Of a DNA stretch of 23,539 nucleotides, positions 1 to 7,223 are shown piece by piece. Position 1 is the stretch's first letter. Each line of letters opens with the position of its first letter. The notes below the pieces were generated by a model. That model ran no database searches. It was not told where the DNA came from and saw nothing but the letters and a program-made list of their open reading frames with translations. This stretch comes from Desulfobacterales bacterium (GTDB lineage Bacteria; Desulfobacterota; Desulfobacteria; Desulfobacterales; JASFBJ01), in assembly GCA_030149585.1 (NCBI GenBank), contig JASFBJ010000013.1, forward strand, positions 1-23,539, given 5' to 3'. The position numbers were made by a program, and so were the translations under genes.

Positions 1-10
1 TTATTATTCA

Positions 11-17
11 AAGGAGG
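11..17 (+). promoter_or_regulatory. Shine-Dalgarno site of icmF
   Basis: AAGGAGG lies five bases before the ATG at 22. It is a near-perfect anti-16S match and fixes the start of the mutase gene. The promoter itself lies outside the window. Confidence 0.8.
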
Positions 18-21
18 CAGT

Positions 22-3000
22 ATGAGTAATGAAGTAAATTATTATAAGGCAAAATATCCTGTCCGGGTAGTTACAGCTACCTCTCTTTTTGACGGTCATG
101 ATGCTTCTATCAACATAATGCGCCGCATTTTGCAGGATACCGGGGTTGAAGTAATTCATCTGGGGCATAATCGTTCTGTGGCCGAGATTGTTGATGCAGC
201 CATTCAAGAAGACGTGCAAGGGATTGCCGTATCCAGTTATCAGGGGGGGCATGTTGAATTTTTTAAATATATGATTGATCTTTTAAAAGAAAAAAATGCT
301 ACTCATATCAAAATTTTTTGCGGCGGTGGCGGTGTCATTGTTCCTGAAGAAATAAAAGAGCTGGAGGCATATGGCGTTGCCAAGATCTATTCTCCTGAAG
401 ATGGCACTAAATTGGGTCTCCAGGGAATCATTAATCATATGGTGAAACTTATGGATTTTTCCATGGTGGATGAATCCAGATGGGATTTAACTGATCTTTC
501 GCCGTCAAATAAAAAATTAACTGCTAATTTGATAACTACTGTTGAGCAAACCAAATCCAGCGGCAATAAGCATTTTAAAAAGCTTCTCGCCCAACTGGCT
601 CAAAAGGCAGACCGGCAAAAAACCCCGGTTATCGGCATCACAGGCACTGGCGGGGCAGGCAAATCATCATTAACTGATGAAATAATTTTACGATTATTGC
701 ATGATCTGCCGGAATTAACTGTGGCAATCATCAGTTGTGATCCTTCCCGTCGTAAAACCGGCGGAGCCCTTCTGGGTGACCGGATTCGAATGAATTCCAT
801 TGGAAATGACCGGGTTTTTATGCGTTCACTTGCAACCCGCAGTTCAAGGTCTGAAATCCCTGAATCTTTAGCAGAAGCAATCATTGTAGCCAAGGCTTCC
901 GGCTATGGCCTGATTATAGCGGAAACAGCTGGAATCGGTCAGGGAGATTCACGGGTCAGCGATCTTTCAGATGTGGCTATTTATGTGATGACCAGTGAGT
1001 TTGGAGCTGCTTCCCAGCTGGAAAAAATTGATATGCTGGATTATGCGGATCTTGTGGTAATCAATAAATTTGAGAAAAGAGGTGGTGAGGACGCAGTTCG
1101 GGACGTGCGAAAACAGGTTCAGCGAAATCGCAATCAATTTGAAGTGCCGGCAGAAGAGATGCCGGTTTTCGGCACCATTGCGTCCAAGTTTAATGATGAC
1201 GGGGTCACAGCTCTTTATCATGGAATACTTGAAGCAATTAAAATAAAAACTGATGTTGCTTTTGAAACAAGTCTGAGCAAACCAGACAGCCGGATCTCTT
1301 CCTCCAAAACCATTATTATCCCAATACAGCGGACCCAGTATCTTTCTGAAATTGCCGGCATTGTCAGAAATTATCATAAAGAGACAAAGGAAAAGGCAGC
1401 AATAATTCGTGAAATATGGCATCTTGAGGAAACCGTCAAATCTTTAAATGAAGAGAATTCCGCAGGAATGCTGACCTGCCTGAAAGAAAAAATTGAGCTG
1501 GCTAAAGCAAAACTGGATAAAGAGACAACCGAACTGAAAAACGAATGGCAGATAACCAGGAAAGCCTACAGCAAAGAGGAACTTGTCTACCAGGTGAGGG
1601 ATCGGGAGATCCGTGTACCTTTATATAAAGAATCCCTCTCCCGTAAAAAAATTCCAAAGATAGTTCTGCCGAAATTTGAAGATCCTGGTGAAATATATAG
1701 CTGGCAGAGAAAAGAAAATATTCCCGGAAAATTTCCCTTTACTGCCGGTGTTTTTCCGCTGAAACGCGTTGATGAAGATCCTACCAGAATGTTTGCCGGG
1801 GAAGGAGATCCAGCCAGGACAAATAAACGATTTAAACTGGTTTCCGCTAATTCCACAGCCAAACGGCTCTCCACAGCCTTTGATTCAGCGACCCTTTATG
1901 GCTATGATCCGGACATTCGTCCTGACATCTATGGAAAAATAGGAACTTCAGGAGTCAGTATCTGCACACTGGATGATGTAAAAGTTCTTTACGGTGGCTT
2001 TGAACTGTGCGCTCCTACAACCTCGGTTTCAATGACAATCAATGGCCCTGCTCCAATTATGCTGGCCATGTTCTTAAATACGGCGATTGATCAGCAAATT
2101 GATAAATTCAAAGCTCAAAATAATCGGGAACCTGAACCTGCTGAATATAATAAAATTCGTAAAACAGCGCTCTCCACTGTGCGCGGCACAGTCCAGGCTG
2201 ATATTTTAAAAGAGGACCAGGGCCAAAATACATGTATCTTTTCCATTGAGTTTGCCCTGAAGATGATGGGAGATATTCAGGAATATTTTATGAAGAATAA
2301 TGTTCGTAATTTTTATTCGGTTTCCATCTCAGGTTATCATATTGCCGAGGCCGGAGCTAACCCCATTACCCAGCTTGCCCTGACCCTGGCCAATGGATTT
2401 ACCTATGTGGAATATTATCTTTCACGGGGTATGCCGATTAATAATTTTGCGCCTAATCTCTCCTTTTTCTTCTCCAATGGTATGGATCCTGAGTATACGG
2501 TTATAGGCCGGGTCGCCCGCAGGATCTGGTCGATTGCAATGAAGCGAAAATATGGAGCTTCGGTTCGTTCCCAAATGCTTAAATATCATATTCAAACTTC
2601 CGGGAGATCTCTTCACAGCCAGGATATTCAGTTTAATGATATTCGCACTACCTTGCAGGCCCTGTGCGCAATTTATGATAATTGTAACAGCCTGCATACA
2701 AATGCCTTTGATGAAGCAATTACTACCCCCAGCCCTGAATCCGTCAGACGAGCCCAGGCAATTCAACTGATCATCAATCGGGAATGGGGGCTGACAATAA
2801 ATGAAAATATGAATCAGGGCAGTTTTATTGTAGAAGAGTTAACACGTCTGGTGGAAGAAGCCGTTCTGATTGAATTTGACAGAATTACTGAACGCGGCGG
2901 GGTCCTGGGTGCCATGGAAACCGGTTACCAGCGCAGCAAAATTCAGGAAGAGTCCATGCATTACGAAATATTAAAACATGACGGTCGATATCCAATTATA

Positions 3001-3288
3001 GGGGTTAACACCTTTTGCGATCAAACCGTTGTAGGAGAAGATCTTAACGATGCCGTTGAATTGGCACGGGCTACTGATGAGGAAAAACAGTCCCAGTTAA
3101 AGCGGTTAAAAGATTTTCAAACCCGGCATGCCGAAGATGCACCAGAGGCCTTGAAACATCTGCAAGAGGTGGCCCTTGCCGGTGAAAATGTTTTTGCCGA
3201 ACTGATTAGCTGTGTCCGTTTTTGTTCTCTTGGAGAAATCGTCAATGCCCTGCATAATGTGGGCGGACAGTATCGGAGGAATATGTAA
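22..3288 (+). CDS. icmF: Fused isobutyryl-CoA mutase with its G-protein chaperone (IcmF)
   Basis: Adenosylcobalamin-dependent mutase that interconverts isobutyryl-CoA and n-butyryl-CoA in the cytoplasm. The 1088 residues match the usual IcmF length and order. An N-terminal B12-binding domain carries DGHDAS (residues 24-29), with His26 as the likely cobalt ligand. A MeaB-like GTPase has its P-loop at 208-215 (GTGGAGKS). A charged, probably coiled-coil linker spans about 450-530. The C-terminal mutase TIM barrel starts near 570. Two substrate-pocket residues that separate isobutyryl- from methylmalonyl-CoA mutases appear in the isobutyryl form: Phe591 in RMFAGEG (Tyr in methylmalonyl-CoA mutase) and Gln735 in DQGQNTC (Arg in methylmalonyl-CoA mutase). 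It is the first visible gene of a plus-strand operon with a thiolase and an acyl-CoA dehydrogenase, which fits isobutyrate or valine-derived carbon use. Substrate assignment is from family knowledge. Confidence 0.93.
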   Translation: MSNEVNYYKAKYPVRVVTATSLFDGHDASINIMRRILQDTGVEVIHLGHNRSVAEIVDAAIQEDVQGIAVSSYQGGHVEFFKYMIDLLKEKNATHIKIFCGGGGVIVPEEIKELEAYGVAKIYSPEDGTKLGLQGIINHMVKLMDFSMVDESRWDLTDLSPSNKKLTANLITTVEQTKSSGNKHFKKLLAQLAQKADRQKTPVIGITGTGGAGKSSLTDEIILRLLHDLPELTVAIISCDPSRRKTGGALLGDRIRMNSIGNDRVFMRSLATRSSRSEIPESLAEAIIVAKASGYGLIIAETAGIGQGDSRVSDLSDVAIYVMTSEFGAASQLEKIDMLDYADLVVINKFEKRGGEDAVRDVRKQVQRNRNQFEVPAEEMPVFGTIASKFNDDGVTALYHGILEAIKIKTDVAFETSLSKPDSRISSSKTIIIPIQRTQYLSEIAGIVRNYHKETKEKAAIIREIWHLEETVKSLNEENSAGMLTCLKEKIELAKAKLDKETTELKNEWQITRKAYSKEELVYQVRDREIRVPLYKESLSRKKIPKIVLPKFEDPGEIYSWQRKENIPGKFPFTAGVFPLKRVDEDPTRMFAGEGDPARTNKRFKLVSANSTAKRLSTAFDSATLYGYDPDIRPDIYGKIGTSGVSICTLDDVKVLYGGFELCAPTTSVSMTINGPAPIMLAMFLNTAIDQQIDKFKAQNNREPEPAEYNKIRKTALSTVRGTVQADILKEDQGQNTCIFSIEFALKMMGDIQEYFMKNNVRNFYSVSISGYHIAEAGANPITQLALTLANGFTYVEYYLSRGMPINNFAPNLSFFFSNGMDPEYTVIGRVARRIWSIAMKRKYGASVRSQMLKYHIQTSGRSLHSQDIQFNDIRTTLQALCAIYDNCNSLHTNAFDEAITTPSPESVRRAQAIQLIINREWGLTINENMNQGSFIVEELTRLVEEAVLIEFDRITERGGVLGAMETGYQRSKIQEESMHYEILKHDGRYPIIGVNTFCDQTVVGEDLNDAVELARATDEEKQSQLKRLKDFQTRHAEDAPEALKHLQEVALAGENVFAELISCVRFCSLGEIVNALHNVGGQYRRNM

Positions 3289-3355
3289 TAAGGTTTTCAC
3301 CTCTATCCTTTAAAAATTAATTATCTGAAAATTAATAGATAATTTTACTTTGTTA

Positions 3356-3374
3356 TTTCCAGTTTGCCTGGAAA
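3356..3374 (+). promoter_or_regulatory. Small hairpin abutting the thiolase ribosome-binding site
   Basis: TTTCCAG (3356-3362) and CTGGAAA (3368-3374) form a perfect 7-bp stem with a 5-base loop. The right arm ends at the first A of AAGGAGA (3374-3380), the Shine-Dalgarno site of the next gene. It may tune translation or mRNA stability in the 100-base gap after icmF; there is no T-run to make it a terminator. Confidence 0.35.
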
Positions 3375-3388
3375 AGGAGATTTTAATT

Positions 3389-4564
3389 ATGCAAGAAGCA
3401 GTAATTGTAGGAGCAGTGAGAACACCTTTGGGCAGCTTTAACGGCACATTAAACAGTTTGGGAGCTACAGCGCTCGGGGCCCTGGTTATTGAAGAGTCAA
3501 TCAAAAGAGCGGGACTTGAAAAAGAGGTGGTTGACGAAATTATTATGGGGCAGGTATTGCCGTGTGGTTATGGTCAGAACCCCGCAAAACAGGCGGCTGT
3601 AAAAGCCGGCATGCCCTGGGAAGTTGAATGTATTACCATCAATAAAGTATGCGGTTCATCTTTAAAGGCGGTGATGCTGGCTGCCCAGGCTATTTCTGTG
3701 GGAGATGCCGAGGTGGTGGTAGCCGGCGGCATGGAGAGTATGAGCATGGCTCCCTATTATCTGCCCCAGGCCCGAACCGGTTATAGAATGGGTCCCGGAC
3801 GGATTGAAGATCATATGATTCACGATGGTTTGTGGGATATTGTAAATGATTTTCATATGGGAATATCAAATGAACTCTGTTCTGAAAAATATAATATCAG
3901 CCGTGAAGCTCAGGATCGCTTTGCTGTTGAATCTTATAAACGGGCTATGGATGCCATAAACAACGGAAAATTTGATGATGAAATTTTGCCGGTGCAAGTT
4001 CCTCAGCGAAAAGGAGAGCCGATTTTATTTTCCAAAGATGAGTGTGCGAGAAAGACCGATTATAATATTATGTCCAAAATGAAACCCGCCTTTCAAAAAA
4101 ACGGGGTGGGCACTGCCGGGAATGCTTCAATTATAAGCGACGGGGCAGCAGCTGTTGTGGTTATGTCACGCAAAAGGGCAACAGCTTTAGGATGTAATAT
4201 TATTGCTACAATCGGCGCTCAGGCCTCTTATGGCGTTGATATGAAATATGTTCTGGTTGCTCCGATCTGGGCCATTCCCAAATGCATCAAAAAACAGGGA
4301 ATCAGGCTTGCGGATGTGGATCTTTTTGAAATCAATGAAGCCTTTAGCGGTTCTTCTCTGGCAATCTTGCAGGAACTTGAGCTGAATCCTGAAATTATAA
4401 ATGTTAATGGAGGCAGTGTTTCTCTTGGACATCCAATTGGAGCCAGTGGTTGCAGAGTTTTGGTTACGCTGCTCCATGAAATGAAAAAGCAGAATAAAAA
4501 TACGGGGTTAGCTTCGTTATGTTTAGGTGGCGGAGAAGCTGTGGCTTTAATCGTTAAACGCTAA
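3389..4564 (+). CDS. Acetyl-CoA C-acetyltransferase (thiolase)
   Basis: Thiolase-family enzyme, 391 residues from this start, that cleaves acetoacetyl-CoA with CoA to two acetyl-CoA, or runs in reverse. All catalytic elements are visible: nucleophile Cys88 in KVCGSS, NEAF, His348 in the GHP motif, and Cys378 in CLGGG near the C-terminus. Length and motifs fit the short-chain AtoB/PhaA type. I chose the ATG at 3389 because AAGGAGA sits eight bases upstream and the protein then begins with the family-typical QEAVIVGAVRTP; a TTG 39 bases further up would add 13 unconserved residues. It follows icmF by 100 bases, and its stop overlaps the ribosome-binding site of the regulator gene. Likely the last step of butyryl-CoA oxidation. 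Longer 3-ketoacyl-CoA substrates cannot be ruled out. Confidence 0.9.
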   Translation: MQEAVIVGAVRTPLGSFNGTLNSLGATALGALVIEESIKRAGLEKEVVDEIIMGQVLPCGYGQNPAKQAAVKAGMPWEVECITINKVCGSSLKAVMLAAQAISVGDAEVVVAGGMESMSMAPYYLPQARTGYRMGPGRIEDHMIHDGLWDIVNDFHMGISNELCSEKYNISREAQDRFAVESYKRAMDAINNGKFDDEILPVQVPQRKGEPILFSKDECARKTDYNIMSKMKPAFQKNGVGTAGNASIISDGAAAVVVMSRKRATALGCNIIATIGAQASYGVDMKYVLVAPIWAIPKCIKKQGIRLADVDLFEINEAFSGSSLAILQELELNPEIINVNGGSVSLGHPIGASGCRVLVTLLHEMKKQNKNTGLASLCLGGGEAVALIVKR

Positions 4565-4574
4565 AGGAGTTTAT

Positions 4575-5126
4575 ATGCCGAAAAAAAAAACAGAAAGTCT
4601 TATTCCGGTAGGTAAAAAAATTAAAAAAGCCAGACTTGATAAAAAAAGAACACATGCAGATTTGGCCAATGAAACCGGTTTTTCTACTGATTATCTAAAA
4701 AAAGTAGAATCCGGTGAAACCACTCCCCCTGTTGGTACTTTGCTCCAGATTGCAAGAGCTTTGGAAATTGACTCCGATGTATTATTAAAAGAATCGCCGA
4801 CCAGCCTTAAAGACCGCATTCAGGCTTATACCAAACGAACGGATAATTATGCCTACCAGACTTTGTCACCAGGAGCGGAAAATAAGCATCTAAAAGCCTT
4901 TAAAATTATGATTGATGCAATGCAGGACCACAGGGGTGTGGGCTATCACCATGAAGGGGAAGAATTCGTATATGTCTTAAGCGGTAAAATTGAAGTTATG
5001 GTGGGCGATCATGCCAATATTCTTAGAGAAGGAGAATCTCTTCATTTTAATTCAGGAATTCCTCATAACTTAAAAAATCTCGGCAAAAAACAGGCTGAAC
5101 TACTGGTAGTGCTTTATGTCCCGTAA
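4575..5126 (+). CDS. XRE-family transcriptional regulator with C-terminal cupin sensor domain
   Basis: Small cytoplasmic DNA-binding regulator of 183 residues. Residues 13-70 form an XRE/Cro-type helix-turn-helix (THADLANETGFSTDYLKKVE core). Residues 110-182 form a cupin_2 barrel with the metal-site pattern HHEGEE (125-130) and a second-motif His164 in SGIPHNL. XRE-cupin proteins usually repress or activate neighbouring catabolic genes, with a small ligand or metal in the cupin. The ATG lies ten bases after the thiolase stop, and the Shine-Dalgarno AAAGGAG (4563-4569) overlaps that stop, so translation is probably coupled. It sits between thiolase and acyl-CoA dehydrogenase genes, which suggests it controls this operon. 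The ligand is unknown. Confidence 0.85.
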   Translation: MPKKKTESLIPVGKKIKKARLDKKRTHADLANETGFSTDYLKKVESGETTPPVGTLLQIARALEIDSDVLLKESPTSLKDRIQAYTKRTDNYAYQTLSPGAENKHLKAFKIMIDAMQDHRGVGYHHEGEEFVYVLSGKIEVMVGDHANILREGESLHFNSGIPHNLKNLGKKQAELLVVLYVP

Positions 5127-5207
5127 TGACTAAGGAACGAGGACTAAATTTATTGATGCAGGATTATCTGAGAAAATCCTTTTGGCTGGGAAAAATGGGA
5201 GTATTTT

Positions 5208-6362
5208 ATGACATTTAAGCTTACAGATGAACAATTAATGATTCAAACCATGGTCAGAGAGTTTTCCAGACGGGTTGTGGCGATAACTGCTGCACAGCGG
5301 GATATAACTAAAGAGTATCCTGCTGATAATTTAAAACAAATGGGAGAGCTGGGACTTTTAGGTATGATGGTGCCCTTTGAATATAATGGCTCGGATTCCG
5401 ATACAATTGGTTATGTGCTGGCCCTTTCCGAAGTTGCCTACTCTTGTGCAGCTACTGCCGTAATCATGTCCGTTCATAACTCTGTTGTTTGTGAAAGCAT
5501 TTTAAAATTTGCTAATGATGAACAAAAGGAAAGATATCTTAAACCCCTGGCTGCCGGAAAATATATTGGCGCCTTTGCCTTAACCGAGCCTGAAGCTGGT
5601 TCTGATCCAGTCAGTCAGATCACAACTGCGCAAAAGGACGGCAATTTCTATGTTATTAACGGTACTAAAAGATTTATCACCACCGGCAAAAACAGTGGGC
5701 TCGTCATCGTGACCGCCAAAACCGACCATGCCAAAAAGCATAAAGGCATCAGCGCCTTTTTGGTAGAACATGATACGCCTGGGTTAAAAGTTGGTAATAT
5801 TGAAGAGAAAATGGGGCTGCGGGCTTCTGATACCACAGACCTTCATTTTGAAGAGTGCCGGGTGCCTGCTGAAAATATGCTGGGTAAAGAGGGCGAAGGA
5901 TTTAAAATAGCAATGACCGCTCTTGATGGGGGACGGATTGGAATTGCCGCTCAATCTGTGGGGGTGGCTCAGGCAGCTCTTGACGAGGCGGTTAAATATG
6001 CCAAAAGCCGGGATCAATTTGGCCATAAAATTTCAAAGTTTCAGGGCCTGCGCTGGATAATTGCGGATATGGCCACCCAGATTGAGGCAGCCCGCCAGTT
6101 AACGCTTTCCGCCGCAGCCATGAAGGATCGTGGAGAAAAGTTTACAACCCAGGCTTCCATGGCCAAATTATTTGCCTCTGAAATGGTAAACAAGATTACT
6201 GCTCAGGCACTTCAAATGCACGGTGGATATGGATTCACCAAGGATTATCCTGTAGAACGCTTTTACAGGGATGCCAGGGTCTTTACAATTTATGAAGGAA
6301 CTTCTGAAATTCAGCGTGTTGTTATCTCCAATAACATTTTAAAAGATAAAAGACGGCCTTGA
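5208..6362 (+). CDS. Short-chain acyl-CoA dehydrogenase (butyryl-CoA dehydrogenase-like)
   Basis: FAD enzyme of 384 residues, standard family length, that makes the alpha,beta-double bond in an acyl-CoA and passes electrons to electron-transfer flavoprotein. Visible hallmarks are the FAD-contact motif FALTEPEAGSD (123-133), RDQFGHKISKFQ (268-279), QMHGGYGFTKDYPVER (336-351) and the catalytic base Glu363 in IYEGTSEIQR. The start has only a weak GGGAG (5197-5201) seven bases upstream. It lies 81 bases after the XRE-cupin gene, in the same direction. With icmF and thiolase nearby, butyryl-CoA or isobutyryl-CoA is the likely substrate. Sequence alone does not separate straight-chain from branched short-chain specificity. 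No etfAB genes are in the window. Confidence 0.9.
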   Translation: MTFKLTDEQLMIQTMVREFSRRVVAITAAQRDITKEYPADNLKQMGELGLLGMMVPFEYNGSDSDTIGYVLALSEVAYSCAATAVIMSVHNSVVCESILKFANDEQKERYLKPLAAGKYIGAFALTEPEAGSDPVSQITTAQKDGNFYVINGTKRFITTGKNSGLVIVTAKTDHAKKHKGISAFLVEHDTPGLKVGNIEEKMGLRASDTTDLHFEECRVPAENMLGKEGEGFKIAMTALDGGRIGIAAQSVGVAQAALDEAVKYAKSRDQFGHKISKFQGLRWIIADMATQIEAARQLTLSAAAMKDRGEKFTTQASMAKLFASEMVNKITAQALQMHGGYGFTKDYPVERFYRDARVFTIYEGTSEIQRVVISNNILKDKRRP

Positions 6363-6397
6363 TTTTCATTATTGCACAAAAAGATAATAAGTTTGCC

Positions 6398-6448
6398 GAT
6401 AAAAGGTGGCATACTTTTTCGCAGATAAATTAAAACCACCTTTTTATC
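6398..6448 (+). terminator. Possible terminator stem after the icmF operon
   Basis: GATAAAAGGTGG (6398-6409) pairs with CCACCTTTTTATC (6436-6448), allowing one bulged T, around a 26-base AT-rich loop. It lies 36 bases past the acyl-CoA dehydrogenase stop. The loop is long and the T-run is inside the right arm, so it is a weak candidate for an intrinsic terminator. Confidence 0.35.
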
Positions 6449-6542
6449 TATAGTTATCAATGGATGTAATTCAGGTACGGTTTTTGCAGGCATAAATAGA
6501 TCAGAGAATCATTTTCCAGATAATTTAAATTTTATTAAAACT

Positions 6543-7136
6543 ATGATCATGCTAATCAAAAAATTTCTGTTTTTTTATGCGGTCTTGCTTGTTTCAGCCA
6601 CTTTGCTGTTTATCAGCCCTGTTATGGCTGATATTTATATGTATATCGACAGCGGCGGTGTTTTACACTTTACCAATATGCCTACTTCATCAGATTATCG
6701 TCTTTTTGTAAGAGAGAGACCCAATATAACCAAAAGTTCTGGATTATCCGGCAAATATGACCGTTATATAAAAAAGGCGGCAAATAAGAACGATATCCCT
6801 TTCCATTTGCTAAAAGCCCTGATTAAGACTGAATCCAATTTTAATCCCAGTGCGGTTTCCTCAAAAGGCGCCATGGGTCTGATGCAGATCATGCCTGAAA
6901 CCGCAAAATTACTGGAAATCGATAACCCCTTTGATCCCCAGGAAAATATTGCAGGCGGGTCTAGATATTTAAAATCGTTATTAGATAAATTTGATGGTAA
7001 GTTGCCCATGGCTCTGGCAGCTTATAATGCCGGACCCACTATCGTGGCTCGCCATAACAGCATTCCTCCATATCCGGAAACACAAAATTATGTTAAAAAG
7101 GTAATGAAGTATTATAATCTCCTCAAAAAAACTTGA
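6543..7136 (+). CDS. Secreted lytic transglycosylase (SLT domain) with N-terminal DUF4124-like segment
   Basis: Murein-cleaving enzyme of 197 residues, likely periplasmic. Residues 4-29 are a hydrophobic signal peptide ending VMA-D, a good signal peptidase I site. Residues 30-57 (YMYIDSGGVLHFTNMP region) look like the short DUF4124 module common on exported proteins. Residues 72-192 form an SLT/goose-lysozyme-type domain with catalytic Glu97 in IKTESNFNP, then SKGAMGLMQIMP and AAYNAGP, all family hallmarks. It is monocistronic: 180 bases after the upstream operon and convergent with the kinase gene. There is no clear Shine-Dalgarno before either ATG (6543 or 6549), so the exact start is uncertain. 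Its role is probably wall turnover or making room for an envelope complex. Confidence 0.88.
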   Translation: MIMLIKKFLFFYAVLLVSATLLFISPVMADIYMYIDSGGVLHFTNMPTSSDYRLFVRERPNITKSSGLSGKYDRYIKKAANKNDIPFHLLKALIKTESNFNPSAVSSKGAMGLMQIMPETAKLLEIDNPFDPQENIAGGSRYLKSLLDKFDGKLPMALAAYNAGPTIVARHNSIPPYPETQNYVKKVMKYYNLLKKT

Positions 7137-7145
7137 TATGCCAGC

Positions 7146-7167
7146 CCATTGATCAATTGATCAATGG
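7146..7167. terminator. Perfect 22-bp palindrome between convergent genes, possible bidirectional terminator
   Basis: CCATTGATCAA followed at once by its exact reverse complement. As RNA it would fold into a 9-bp stem with an AATT loop on either strand. It sits 10 bases past the lytic transglycosylase stop and 57 bases past the kinase stop. A T-run on the minus strand lies about 16 bases beyond the stem, so termination is plausible but not textbook. It could also be a protein-binding site. Confidence 0.4.
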
Positions 7168-7223
7168 CAAATAGATCACCTTTATAATTAATTTTTATAT
7201 GCTCTCAAAATCGAAGATGGTCT

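Noticed and set aside
967..1422. 151-codon minus-strand frame inside icmF
   Set aside because: Lies wholly within the mutase gene, with no ribosome-binding site or recognisable product.
3350..3388. TTG start for the thiolase, 13 codons upstream
   Set aside because: The strong AAGGAGA and the family N-terminus both point to the ATG at 3389.
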